From Cytidiella melzeri (lineage: Eukaryota > Basidiomycota > Agaricomycetes > Polyporales > Irpicaceae): DNA of 64,000 bases. Of this stretch, positions 47,936 through 59,759 are shown in pieces (the stretch's first letter is position 1; the number at the start of each line of letters is the position of its first letter). The stretch is taken from NCBI GenBank assembly GCA_022592445.1, contig JABYQR010000081.1, positions 62,001-126,000 on the forward strand, given 5' to 3'. The notes under the pieces were generated by a model. It was not told the DNA's origin, searched no databases, and saw only the letters and a list, made by a program, of their open reading frames with translations. Both the position numbers and the translations under genes were made by a program.

Positions 47936-50600
47936 ATGGAACAACGGCCCGAATCCTCTGGCTTTACTCTACCTACGACTAGTAATACATTGCAGCAAAT
48001 ACCAACTATCAAAGAAATTCATTCAGCATGCCAGGCCGTTTTTGGACTGAGAGCTTGCCAGCTGCAGTGTCTGTTTGCACAGGGTTTGCTTGGCCGGAAA
48101 GACGTACTCTTCGAGGTTGGCACTGGGGTCGGAAAGACTCTGGCATTTTGGCTGCCTCTGCTATTTCGCCCAATGGTGTTCAGATGGTCGTGGCTGCTCT
48201 GAATGTTCTCGGCGAGCAGAATGTTACCCAGCTGGCTAAGGCTGGAATCAAAGCTGTCACGGTCAACAGTGAAACCGCAACAGCTGCGAATTTCCAGGTG
48301 AGTCATTCAATGTCTCATATTACTCTGGCTTGTATCTGATAGATTTTACGAGGCTATTGAGAATGGGATATATCGGGTGGTGATAGTCAGCCCCGAGCAG
48401 CTGATGAAGCGTGGCGGAGGTTTTGAAAGGCTATTGAAGAAGCCGGAGTTCGTCGGACGCATCATTGGCGTTGTTTTTGATGAGGCACATTGCACTAGCA
48501 CATGGGGTGCTTTTTGACCAGAATACAAAGCTCTTGAGCAGCTACGGCATGTGGTACTGAGAGATATACCTATCGCTGCTGCGTCTGCCATGCTACCTCA
48601 CGCCGTGAAGGAGGATGTCATGAAAATATTGCATTTCCATTCTGACAGATTGGTCCGAATATCTCGACCCACAGACTGGCCAAATGTGCACTTGGCTGTG
48701 CGAAAAATTCAATACCCACTCTCCAGCTACCTCGATCTTGTGTTTGTCCTCCCCTCGGATCCACACAATACTCGCTCTAAATTCATCATTTTTTCGATAG
48801 TGTGGCAGAGGCAGTTGGTGCGGAAAAAATACTACGGAGCTGCCTTCCAGCAGAACATGTTGACAAGGTTTTGTGGTTTCACTCGGAGATGTCAGAGACA
48901 TTCAAGAGGGATGCAGTCAAGAGGTTGAAGAGGGGAGAGTTATGGGGCATATGCGTGACAAACGCGTTTGGCATGGTTAGTGTCCCAATCATGGATGCAT
49001 CATTGTATTCTCAAGCTCATTCTGTTCTAGGGGGTGGATATACCGGATATTTGTCTCGTAGTACAATGGAGAGCTAAATGCAGCATGTGTGCGCTGTGGC
49101 AACAATTCGGGTGCGGGACACAAGGTCCAGGTACAGAGGCCGTGGCAGTGTTCTACGTGGAGGCAAAATATTTTGATGAGGAGAGACGGAAGTCAGAGGC
49201 AAGAAGGCAAGCAAGACGGGCAAAGAAAAAAAAACGTGAGAAGGTGAAAGTACTTACATCAAATCCAGCGGTCAATAACATGTCACCACAGCCTCTCTTT
49301 CCTGTGGCGGCAGCTCTTCGAGGTGACACTGAGGAAAATCAGGCAGTGGAGGATGATCAGCTGCAGGAAGTGACTGACAATGGGGATGACAGCCCAAGCG
49401 TGACAGTTACAGTCCACGCTGAGACGTCAAAAATTGCCGTTGATGAGGATCTCCGCGCTCGCTACAGCCAGGTCAAGCTAAGCACACCAGGTCACAGTGG
49501 TAGGAAGAGGCCCGGTACTCACCTGGAGCTTGAGAACGCCACGGACAACCTGATCAACGCCAACACACGCAAGGATGTGAATTGCCGAAGAAAACCTATA
49601 ACAATATACTTTAGCGGTGGTAAAGGTGGTAAGTAATTCTTACCTGATGGTGTGTTATCCACAAGCTGAGCAGATGTCAGTCTCAAACCATCTGCTCTGC
49701 GACACAACGAGGGAACACGGTTGTTTGCGCTGTGCTATCAAGATGCCAAGACTCTGCTGCCATTTGCACGGTGCCAAAGCGCTGATCGACGCTCTGCATC
49801 CTCCCACTACTGTCGAGCGATTACCTGGCAACTCAAAACGGTCTCAACTCAAGACATACACAACGGCGCCGGCCAATATGGAGTTGAAGGAGTTGCTACA
49901 CCAGTGGAGAACTGCCAAGACTATAGAGAAGTACGGGCGGGGCAGTCTGGCTGACTTTGGCCCTGGGGTTGTCATCCCCGACGCTATGCTCACGCGAATC
50001 GTCAATTGCACTCACCACGGCAAGATTGAGAGTACGGAAGACCTCGTGCGTGAGACAAAGTGGGCAGGAGGGGAGGTCTACGGTGATGAGCTTTTGCATT
50101 TAATCCAGCAAGTACACCCACCTGCTCGACCCCCTGCTTTCACCACGGTTGAGCTCCGGGATTCTCGCCCCTCCAACTCGACACCTGAGGTCATGGCATT
50201 GGCTCCAACGGCTCAATGCAAGTGCGGTGCTTGTAGGCAGCCTGGACATACCCGTAAGTTGCTATAGACATTGAACACTGACAACTACTAATATCTTGCC
50301 GCAGAACGAAGCAAGAAATGTCCCATGTGGAATACCACTACGCAGGCCAAAGCCGCAACTTTGGAAGAAAACATACCTCCTTCCCTCATGTCGTCCTGTA
50401 TCAATGTCCCTCTTCGCTCGCCTGCTGAACTCGTTGTTTCAAGTAGCTCTACCGTGACCAACATTGCTCGTGACAATGCTGCGTCTGCTTCTGCTCACAC
50501 CGCCAACAACCCCCTCAACTCTCTACTGGCCTCCTTAACGGTGACTCGTCCTCAATGTGTGCTGACAGCTTCCGACTCCATACATACAGGTATGTCTCAG
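47936..50600 (+). pseudogene. RecQ-like DEAH-box helicase with zinc knuckle (transposon-borne, dead)
   Basis: Starts MEQRPESSGF just inside the left TIR. Helicase motifs: I GTGVGKT (about 48120), Ia-like VVAALNVLGEQN, VVIVSPEQL, II FDEAHC (about 48477), a C-terminal domain with VLWFHSEMS and GVDIPDICLVVQW, and motif VI. A basic Lys/Arg tail follows, then a second domain ending with a zinc knuckle CGACRQPGHTQRSKKC joined across an intron (about 50224-50320). Lesions: 1-nt frameshift near 48165 (after LPLLF); TGA at 48515-48517 in WGAF*PEYKAL; frameshift in the T-run at about 48790. Motif VI (49097-49123) reads WQQFGCGTQG, where the family has arginines at the Cys and the last Gln position. Confidence 0.85.
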
Positions 50601-50656
50601 CTGTCAACATCTAGTTATTGCGTGTCGCTCAACTACACTAGACTTGCTCACGTCCT

Positions 50657-53386
50657 CTATCTCATCACACCCCTATCTCCAATCTTGACGGTCACATCCG
50701 CTAGTGTGACCTCAGCATCTTCTTTGATGGTGGTCTCATCGGCATCCATGGCTTCGGGTCCTTCAGAAGCAAGAAGCGTGAACTGACCTTCATCCATCAA
50801 ATACGGGATGGAGTGCTTGCTCTTGCGACCGGGAAAATCTCGTGAGGCTGCGCCTTCTGTAGATGCTGCATCACGGCCTCAAATGTTTGGGTCATGTCGG
50901 GCTCTGCATGTTTGGTTGTGAGATGACCAAGTGTGGGATTTCTTTTGAAGGTTAAATGGAGGTCACGGTAGATCTGTATCAACACACTGTCGTCGATGAT
51001 GCGCTGTTCTGTGTAATTCACTCCCGTACTGCCATACTTTGTCTATGAAATAGTTTAGTGCACTTTTCTTTGTGCTCGGGTCGCAAACTTACCTTTGTAT
51101 ATAGGTTGTTCAATTCAAGACACCAGTCCAGCACCCTGAAACACCCTGGCTTTCCAGATGGATTGATTAGAATGCTGTAGCGAACAGCCCTTCTAGATTT
51201 ACAACACAGAGGAGTGTTAGTATCATCTCTGTTAACATCTATTGTGCCATCTTTTGACTTACCTCAAACCCGGTGGATAAACGAAGTGGACATTTGATAG
51301 GTATTTCATCATGTGTTTCACGTATTTATGCTTGCCTGTGGCTTTGCAAATCCAGATCCATGGCATGAAGCAAGACTCCACACGGCCGACGTCTCCGTGG
51401 TTCATTGCAAATGCCAGCTCTTCATAGAGACAGAAGTACTCGTTGAGGAGCAATCCATTCTCGAATTGCTTATTGCAGACACTGGACGGCTTGCTTTGTA
51501 AGTCAAAAATTTGGCTCTCTTCTTTCCGAGTGGTGTAGTTCATTGCGAGATGGTTTGCTAATGCCTTCAGATAGTCTAGTGACAGTTTTGATGCTGCAAA
51601 CAGCTTCAATGAGGTGTGGGTAGGCTCTTGCTTCTGTACCTCCACTCGCCAGCAGTCGAGCCAGAGACATATACCAGCATGTTGTATTATCTGATGCATC
51701 CTCTGGAACCCTAGCTTTGACGCAACACTCCCGGTCTCTCGCGGATGCAAGACACTTACATCCTTCATCAGGCAAGTCTTGTCCTCCTGTACAGAGCGTG
51801 GCTAAATGAACACTTTCCACAGTGCATCAACACAAGCCATCTTGAGATGGAAAAGGCCAAGCACAAAGACCGCGAACTGCAGTCAAAGCCATGGTGTTTC
51901 TTCAATTGCTCGCCTCTCGAGTAATGCGTCAATCTTTTCACCGGTCCCAAGATTGCCATAGAAAAGAACAACATGATTGGTCGCGTCAACAACTGCTTGG
52001 CTCCCACCAGAATCTGCACGCACCACACGAGGATCTCCAACACCAACCTGGGCAAGGATATGAGTCATGGCACTGATATTCCCAGCAACTTGTGAGTTAT
52101 TGTCTGTGGTTGTTCTCAATGGTATGATTGGCATCTTTGTTAAAGGGATTTTCTTGATAGGCTCTGGCTCACCAATACTTGCGGCAAAACACCGGAACTC
52201 TTCGGGGCCATGGTGGCAAAGATCATGCAGGAATTTCCAAGCGTTGAAGCGATCTCTAGTAGTCATGTTGTTTTCATCCAGCTCTCGTGTGTGAGGATGG
52301 ATGAGCATTAGGTCCTGAGAGGTTTGCTTTGGTGGAAGGAGATCTCGTAACACACGAACATTCAGCTGTGATTGTTCCCATAGATATTGAGAACAGCGTA
52401 AATCATTCGCGGTGATGCCATGCTGGAGTGGAAAGACCATGGATGTTGTGAAGTGTTTCAATGTCTCGCCTGGCTTCTCCACGGTTGGCACTGATGACTT
52501 GAACTTGATGTCTAGATTGTCGTACGCATATGCTGCTGAAAGTGTTTGCCCAACTTCTTTTGCATCGGAAGTGATATGTACACCAAGGGAGTGCAGCAAG
52601 CGGTGGATTGCTGTTTGTGAGATAGAGATACCCATGTGAGCCAGTGAGTTCACGAGATTCTGTGGTGCGTGTATGGCATGCAGGAATATACCACACATGC
52701 TCTGCAGCCAGTTGGCTTTCTGGCTGCGCCCTTGCATGAGAATGCTACTAATCAAAACCTTTTTCTTTACTCATAGTCAGCTATTCCAATCCGCCTTCAA
52801 ATAGTGGAGAACATACACTGATGATTGTAGCACAATGTCTCCTCCGCGCAGCTGCTGTTGGTTGCTTTTGCTTTCTCGTAAATGTGACAGGCGCATCTCC
52901 AAGATTGTTTGCCATCTCCTCTTCATCACTTTCATCTGACTCCAAATCCTCATCACCCTTTGTGCCTTTCTTGAGCCATGCATCCAACATCTCCCACAGG
53001 TTTGGTGCTGTCGAGCCCATCTCCTGTGCCATGTCTATGAGATCAAACTCCTGCAAATGATAAGGCTCGACACGTCCTGCCACAAAATGCCACCCTGTGC
53101 CCTCTGATGCCAGCTTGTCAATCTCCTCACAGATAATCCCCAATATCTTATCCCTGTTCCAGCTGTGCATGGCTGCGCAGGTCTCCTGATGCTGGGAGAT
53201 GGCTGTAATAATGTCCTTCCATGCCACACAGATATTGCACACCAGGGGGTGGTATGAGGCCTCCTGTTGTAATGCATATAGGATCAATGAGGATATAGTG
53301 ATCTGATGAGAGAGAAGTATGCCATGGATTTCTTTGAAGATGGTATACATGGTGGTGGTTGCTCGACACAGATACTGTTGTTGCAA
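50657..53386 (-). pseudogene. DUF6589 protein (transposon-borne, dead)
   Basis: Function unknown; the domain is frequent in mushroom repeats. Minus strand from about 53386, just inside the right TIR. Landmarks: ILMQGRSQKANWLQ, AYDNLDIKFKSSVPTVEK (about 52520), TLKHFTTSMVFPLQHGIT, RDRFNAWKFLHDLCHHGPEE, IIPLRTTTDNNSQVAGNI, VVLFYGNLGTGEKI and RAIEETPW. After a stop come FAVFVLGLFHLKMACVDALW, LHPRETGS, HLTTKHAEPDMTQTFEA and, in another frame, a C-terminus ending at TAG 50657-50659. Lesions: TGA at 51883-51885 (after ETPWL), TAG at 51802-51804 (after KVFI), and a 1-nt frameshift near 50837. Its 3' end meets or overlaps the helicase 3' end. Confidence 0.85.
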
Positions 53387-53419
53387 TCATATCTAATCAT
53401 CTTTCTGTCTGGAATTTTA

Positions 53420-53677
53420 CCGCGTCACAATAATCAGAAATGCAAGTTATTTTTTGAGTTAACTTGAAAGTCTGCGTACGCCGGCCGCAGCACCAATCAT
53501 TGTTTACACTTGTTAAGTGCTAGTCGTCGGAGGGAGGGAAGCAGAAATAAGGTTGGGAATAGCACATGTTGGATTGATCAATTTCTATATACAGTATTAC
53601 ACTAAACACAACTAAACACCCCTCAAGACCCAGCATATCTCTGCTCTCCCGACCGACGGCAACTGGGTAGGAGTCTG
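53420..53677 (-). repeat. Right TIR, about 260 bp, uninterrupted
   Basis: Inverted copy of the left TIR with scattered substitutions; preserves the pre-insertion sequence of the left TIR. Confidence 0.88.
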
Positions 53678-53686
53678 CGCGACAAG
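53678..53686. repeat. Right 9-bp target duplication (CGCGACAAG)
   Basis: Identical to 47315-47323, directly outside the TIR. Confidence 0.9.
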
Positions 53687-53968
53687 GGGTATTTTCAACA
53701 ACACGCTGAGTTCAGCAGGTGAATTTCACTGCTGCTGTCATCTGCTATAGCTACGTACATATATATGTATAACTTATTGGTGAAAGTTTCTGTAAGGGGT
53801 ATGTATGTAGATATAGCTGCATAGTTTTTTTGTATCCCACATGATCAAAGATTATAATTCTACTGTTGTTGTGGCTAGCATTTTGGCACTCAGACTCATT
53901 GTGGTAGTATGATGTATTGAGGCATCTCGAGGCCTACTGCAGTGTTTTCTATATCACAGAAACATGTA

Positions 53969-56900
53969 CTATTGGATAGGATAAATTTGAACTACATTAC
54001 ATGGTTTCTGAGCTGTCCCGCACTGCTTCATCAACATCTGAAGCATAGAAAGCACCATCAGACCCTCCACTCCGATCAACAATGACCCAAGTTTGTTTGC
54101 CTGTGCAGTCCGAGGAAGAATGAGGGCCTGGATCCTTCCAACGAGAGACTGTACACAGGTCATGTCAATCACCTGTAGAGGTGACATGCTGTCATACATG
54201 TCCACCTTCAACGGACCTAGAGTGTGACTGTCTGCCTTGCTGGTGTGGACATCTGCAAGTACAAATTGTGTTCTCTCCTGCAGACCAATTCTTGGTGCCG
54301 GTGCAACAGTTACCACAAGGATGTGCAGCAGCTTGGCGTAGAAAGTCTTAGGCTGAGACCCAGCAGGAGCATGGCGATAACAAGCATTTTCATCCAGCAG
54401 AATATCATACTGTCAACAAAACAAAAGTTCAGCTCAGTACCCAATGCTATCATAATTATTCTTCAGACTTACTCGGACCCATGTGGCATCCCGTCTATCC
54501 TCTGTAGGAGAGACCATTGAAGAGGCCCACATTGTATCACCCCCAAGACAACGTACACGGCCGTAACCTTCAATTTGAATGTTCATAAACTCACGTCGTA
54601 TAAATGTGAGGGGTAAGCCAAATCGAGTGGCAAAGTGCAGGTGGACCCTTTGAATAAGCTGCAGATCTGCAGCAGCACTGGAGGGTAGACGAGGTGGCAG
54701 AAGAACACAGGTAGGATCTACAGCCAGAAGAGGGTGTGTCAGTGCCAAAGCTCTAGTGAGCATACATGACTCACAATTTGGAGACTGGAACTGCCCTTGA
54801 ACCTGTGCATTAGGTGAAGGCCTGAGCAACAACATCTGGTGGATGTTATATCGAATTCCTTGCTGCTTGAGGCATGCATCGGAAAGAACAGTTAGCGCAA
54901 GGTTGGTGAAAGGATGGTGCCAACTTTGAATGGAGCGTTGCAGAATACCACAGTACCGTTCCATGGGGAAAGCCCAGTATGCCCATACAGGTCCCATAGC
55001 CTCAATGCTGTCAGCAATATGAAGAAGGGCATGAATGGTGAGTACGCAGGTTGAGAGGTGTGAGGGAGAGTATTGATAGTAGAATCTGCCATGAAAATAT
55101 GACTTGATTCAGAGGGGTTTCCTGCTAAAAAGACAATCAGCTTACCTCTCGTACATTTCCACCCATGTGATGAATCCCTCTCGGATGTTATGGATGTTCT
55201 CAGGCAAGAGCTCAAAGGAGATACAGAGATTGAGAAGTGCAACAAGCTGGAGGAAGTGGTTGTAGTACTTGGCATTTTTGAATTTGCAGTCAAGTCAGCC
55301 CAAGGTACAGTGTCCAAAATGACCACATGTCTGCTGTCAGATAAGAACAATTGTCCTTAACATTGGGAACACGAGGCCCATATGCAGAAGGAATGGTTGA
55401 GCCTGACTCAGCAGTAGCCTTGCCAATTGCATCCCATACTGTCCTATCCAGCTGATACTCTTCTGTATCTTCATCTAGCCCTTTAAACTCACCCGTCCAC
55501 AATAGTATCAGATTTGGAATGAGGTTCTCATAGATGGGATGCATGAAGTTGTATGGAAAAGATGCTGGGAAGGATAGCGAGCAGAGGGAGCTGAGAATAG
55601 AAACTCCTTCGATGCCATATTCTTTGGAAAGCCTTTTCTCTGCCGCTTGTGTGGGACTACCCTGTGCTTTGTGTGCCTGACAAAGAAATTTGGTGTGTGT
55701 CCGCAGCGGTAACTCCCTCGGATTGTAGCGTGCAGGTTGCCAATTGCCGTTCAAAACTGCAGGATGCTGTTATCGGTCCAATGGGCAATAGTACACTGTT
55801 GACAAGCTGTTTGGTACTCCTACACCCAGGATCTTGCACATACGGCATTGTGAGTAGCCGTTGTAACCCTTAATATTCATCACCATTGAGACTGCAGGTA
55901 TGTCCCCTCCACCAAGAATGAGATAGACATGTAGTGCAAACAAAGCTCGGGTCTGCGCATCCATTGTAGGGAGCCCAACCATCAGTGACAAGATTTCTTC
56001 AATCATAGGCCACATGAAGGAGTCAGGGTTGTGAGGCTTCTTGGGCCCTGGAATAACTCCCACGCAGATAAGGTTCTCTTTGCAAAAGTGCTCTTCTGGC
56101 GGTATGTCGTAGTTGATGAGAAGCAATGGCCAGCAGGTCTGCTTGCTTTGTTTGAAAGGTGCAAACCCATCTGTAAGAAAACCAAGGGCTACATCATTGT
56201 TTCCAGAGAAGTAGTGGAAGGGATCAGTCTTGCCACCAATCTCAACCTTGGTGTCACAAAGAGCGCAGTAGTGCTGGCCATCAAAGATGTCGTTGATCTT
56301 GCTTGGGCAGTAACATACTCCAGGACAGCCCAGGCCGCTGAGTTGGTGATATCGGGAGCAGTCGGGTAAAGGGGGATTGTGGCGTGGTGGTAAAGGCTGG
56401 AAATTTGTACGGTATTGCAGCTTCTCAGCAAACTTCTGGTCTTTGTACATTGCTGTCAGACGCGGTGCCACAGGAATGTAAGTGAAGAGCTTTCAAGGAC
56501 GACCAGATGAATTAAAACGGGGTTCATTGCAATAAGGACATGTTTGACAGTCCATGTGTGGGCCAACAAAGCAGCAACATGAGTTGATACAGCAGTGGAG
56601 TGGTTTGGGATCCAATCCTGAGAGGAACCCTGCCCGCGATGTGATCTTGTCCTCAGAAACGCATACAGCTGGTGTGCCGTCATCTTCAGCAAAGGCAAAG
56701 GGAAGCATGGAGAATGTCTCGCGTGTCATTTTGGTTTGCGTCTTCAGGGCAAACAAGTGCAAAATGCGCTTATCCTGAGGACTGAGTATATTCAAGTTGT
56801 CTGTTTGCATAGACTGTCAGTACATCATGTCCACTTTGTGGAATTAAAACTCACATGCGTCAAGCAGCTCCCATTCAAAGGTCTCGGTAAGTTGTTGATA

Positions 56901-57531
56901 GACGTAGAGGCCATCCTCATCTGGCTCTGAGCTGTCCAAATTGGGCTTGAGACATTGGTCATCAACTTCCATATGCGGAATGTCAATATTCAGACCCATC
57001 CTATCATTCAAGGCGCCCTTCTCCTCACTCTCTCCATCATCATCTTCCTCTTCATGTACACCCGTGGTGGAACACTATCTCGAATGTTGTGCTCTTGACC
57101 GGAGAGCTCGGATTGCACTGGCCAAGACCTCCACTGTGATGTCCAAAGAAGTATCGATGTCCATTGGCGCTCCAGAAATCTGTGGTTCTGATCAAAACAA
57201 GTAAGTCTTTTGAGCACACCTCAATTTATACCAGAAGCTTGAGCTTACCTTCAGACTCAGATTCCAGGCCCTCAACCATGCTAGAAGACCCTGAGGCCTC
57301 CTCAGTAAAAACAACATTGTTGGTGATGCCATTGTCATTGACGGAGAGTATGTGCTCCTCCTCAAAAGCTGGCAGAGAAGCAACAGCAGAGACTTGCAGC
57401 TGATAGCTGTGTGCTCCAGCTTTTACACTTGGGTTGCCACGAAGAAGCTTCACATGACTTCGCTTCATGTTTGGCGAGACCAGTTTGTGACAGCAAGGAC
57501 AGAGTACAGTTTTTTTCCTCTGATTGTTCAT
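53969..57531 (-). pseudogene. Tnp2-type (CACTA/EnSpm) transposase, lightly damaged
   Basis: The transposase of CACTA elements (Transposase_21 family). Minus strand from Met at 57531: a Cys/His N-terminus (CPCCHKLVSPNMKRSH), then CPYCNEPRFNSSGRP, FTYIPVAPRLTAMYKD, the core DVALGFLTDGFAPFKQSKQT (about 56190), CWPLLLINYDIPPE, VIPGPKKPHNPDSFMWP, GDIPAVSMVMNIKGYNG and CRMCKI. Further on are LPLRTH, FWTLYLG, KYYNHFLQLVALLNLC (other frame) and MGPVWAYWAFPMERYCG. Introns separate the blocks. Lesions: TGA at 56493-56495 where the family has Arg (GRP*KLFTYIP), TAA at 55770-55772, and a frame change near 55290. The element ends (TIRs) were not found. Confidence 0.85.
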
Positions 57532-58110
57532 TGAGATGTTGGATGCACACTAGTGATATTGGAGTGAGGAGCGGGCACAGACAAGGCGAGGTAAACCACT
57601 TGATCAATTGTGAGAGAAGACAGGTCTAAGCTTCTAGATTAGGTTCCTGATCAACTGTATAGTTTGGGAAACTCCACATAGCATGAGTCGCACTGGCGAG
57701 GTGCTCACCCATGGCCACATTGGGAAAATAATGAAAAAGTGACATTTTACCTACCAATGTAAAGTCTGACTTGCAAGATAATGTTTGAAGGATTAAATAT
57801 AAGTTTACAAATATTTATCTTGCACCTGACGATTGCGAGTTAATAATGCCCCATGCTCAAAATCACATTGCATTATAGCGCAATGTCATATGCCCGCCTG
57901 TAGATTACATTGCAAGGTCATCTCGCCGTACGTTTACATTGCAGTATCATTACATGTCACATTCTCACCAATCACTTATAATGGTAGATTTAACACTGAT
58001 GCTGATATTGCCGTTTTTTGCTCTTGAGGCGGTAGCTATTACATATAACACAGCAATAACAATGTAATGAATAGCGTTGAGGACATAGAGTACATTTTCT
58101 GATTACTGAG
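57532..58110. other. Flank of the Tnp2 element; repeated attgca words
   Basis: No gene. The words acattgca and gcaatgt recur in both orientations between 57865 and 57950, which could be subterminal repeats of the CACTA-type element, but I could not find a terminal inverted repeat. Confidence 0.4.
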
Positions 58111-59113
58111 ATTTTAATGCATGTTCTCCTCTTTTGCGAACGGGGTGAGTAGGGAGAGAAACATACAGAAGAAGAGGTAGGTGACGTTTGTTTGGTCCAG
58201 TATGCAAAGATTTTGGGTGCCTGGCCTCTGAGACCTAGACCGTAGAGAACACGGGATGCAGCAAACAGGAAAGAGTTGCCGGCGGAGAATGCAGAGGTGA
58301 AGACGCAGGCATTGATGATGTGTGGGAGGACTTTGTTACCGGTGCGTTGCATGACAATGACGTACGGTGGTTCTGTAGCGGTGCCGGAGCCATTGAGTAG
58401 AGTGGGGTTGTTGTAGGGGACAAGCATGCCGGTGATGAGGATGCAAAGAATCTGCCCGTGGGGGGTGAGTACAAGGGTAGGGAAGGGAGAGGGAGAGGGC
58501 TTACGTAGAAGATAACGATACGCCAGAAGACACGGCAAATGGCCTTGGCAATGTTGCGCCAGGGGCTCTCTGTTTCAGAGGCAGCGCTGGGTCAGCGAGG
58601 TGAGTCGTTGAAAACACATATATACATGGAGGATAGCAAACATGTACATGGCGGTGAGCTCCATGCCCTGGAAGGAGAAATCAGCCTGAACAAAAACGGT
58701 GAGGATGCCAAGGAAATGATCGACACCAATGTGATTGGGCTCGAGACCTGCGCCAGCAACGGCGCCGGGGTTCTTCCAGTAGCGGAACCCGCGACGGTCG
58801 TGGTTAGGTCCTCCGCCGATGTCAATGACGAGGCCGGTCAAGATGAGGCCAATAAAAAATACTCACCCAAGCGCAAAACCAAGGGCAGGGTCTACCCAAC
58901 GGGCAGCAAAATGAGGAAAGGTGCCGGATATGGGGGCGTGAGAGGTCATTTCGCTGATGGCGCAAAGGGCGGAGTAGGCGACAGAGCCAACTACGGCGTA
59001 AGAAATGAGGGCTCCGAGAGGACCTGCGCCAGACAACGCAAACTCGTGGGCATCGAAGTGGTAACGATTGTCCGCTTTGGCGATGTAGACGTCAGGGCGG
59101 GAAGAGCGTTGTT
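58110..59113 (-). pseudogene. Amino-acid permease (APC family) pseudogene, internally deleted
   Basis: Minus strand. Blocks of a fungal amino-acid permease: DVYIAKADNRYHFDAHEF, GALISYAVVGSVAYSALC, AISEMTSHAPISGTFPHFAA, RWVDPALGFALG, then directly LTGLVIDIGGGPNHDR and GFRYWKNPGA, GILTVFVQADFSFQGMEL, ILITGMLVPYNNPTLLNGSG, HIINACVFTSAFSAGNSFLF, ASRVLYGLGLRGQAPKIFAY. Damage: roughly 90 residues with several membrane segments expected between FALG and LTGLVID are missing, with a stop at the joint (about 58850). The N-terminal cytosolic part and the last membrane segments are absent, so a working permease cannot be made. Confidence 0.82.
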
Positions 59114-59118
59114 TTGAG

Positions 59119-59759
59119 TCAGCAATGTAATACTAGGACAGAAGTGACGCATATACTCACTTGTAAGGCCCTAGTAGCTCTCCTGGGGTCTAGTTGCAAG
59201 CTCTCAGTCCTAGCAGGTCGTGGAACCCGTTGTCGTCGGGTCTGTTGCCCGGATTCAAGTGCGGCTATCTCTGCTTGCATGGACTCTTGCAGTGCGGCCT
59301 CCTGCTGCTGCATGACTTGTGCCAAGTACGCCTGCTTACGCGTGCGGCTTGCTGCTATCATGTCTAGGTCTGGCAGCGGCGGCGTTGGTGGTTGCGGGAA
59401 GGGGGGGATCACAGGATGAAAGTCATCATTGTCGTTGTTGTCATCCTCAATCATTTCAACATCTTGTGCTGTTGGCCAGCGCAGAGGAGGTAAGCTGGTG
59501 CGGTGTTGTGCGGTTGCAAAAGGTGTAGGTGTTTGAGGTGGGATAGGGAGAGTGGAGAATCTTGTCGAGCCAGAAGACAGGAGTGGGTGGATGAATGGCT
59601 GTGGTATCGAGGGTAGATTGTTGTACGTGTTTTAGACGAGGAGGAGAAGGAAGAAGGGTGGTTGTTGTGAAATGAGTTAAGCAGTAAGGAGCAGTGATGT
59701 GAGTTGTTGTTGAGGTTGTTGTCATTGTTGTTGAATGTGGTGGTGGTGGCGGTAGTCAT
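59119..59759 (-). CDS. Hypothetical low-complexity protein, possibly transposon-related
   Basis: Two abutting minus-strand frames. The upstream one (59451-59759) is Asn/Thr/Ser/His-rich. The downstream one (59119-59454) has an acidic start (MIEDDNNDND), a Pro-rich stretch (PPFPQPPTPPLPDLD) and a probable coiled coil (QAYLAQVMQQQEAALQESMQ) followed by an Arg-rich part. I know no domain in either. They could be the first exon of a gene truncated by the permease remnant, or simple-sequence DNA with chance frames. Confidence 0.3.

Larger units (their letters stand above)
47324..53677. mobile_element. TIR element encoding a RecQ-like helicase and a DUF6589 protein (dead)
   Basis: A 6354-bp element. 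The left end CAGACTCCTACCCAG is mirrored at the right end CTGGGTAGGAGTCTG. The inverted similarity continues inward for about 260 bp on each side (47324-47491 plus 47818-47910, versus 53420-53677), once a 310-bp retroposon in the left TIR is removed. The 9-bp duplication CGCGACAAG flanks it. It contains two convergent genes, each starting just inside a TIR: helicase (+) and DUF6589 (-). Both carry frameshifts and stops. No other transposase is visible, so one of these two proteins, or an enzyme acting in trans, moved it. TIR length and duplication size are close to those of Mutator-like or Zisupton-like elements, but the protein content differs. Confidence 0.85.

Noticed and set aside
36885..57531. 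One large composite element spanning Plavaka, helicase/DUF6589 and Tnp2
   Set aside because: Each unit has its own ends or a host gene between it and the next (multi-TM gene at 44.7-46.5 kb), so they are separate insertions.
53720..58040. Terminal inverted repeats CACTG... for the Tnp2 element
   Set aside because: The cactgctgctg (53725) and cactgatgctg (57992) words are in the same orientation, not inverted, so they cannot be its TIRs.
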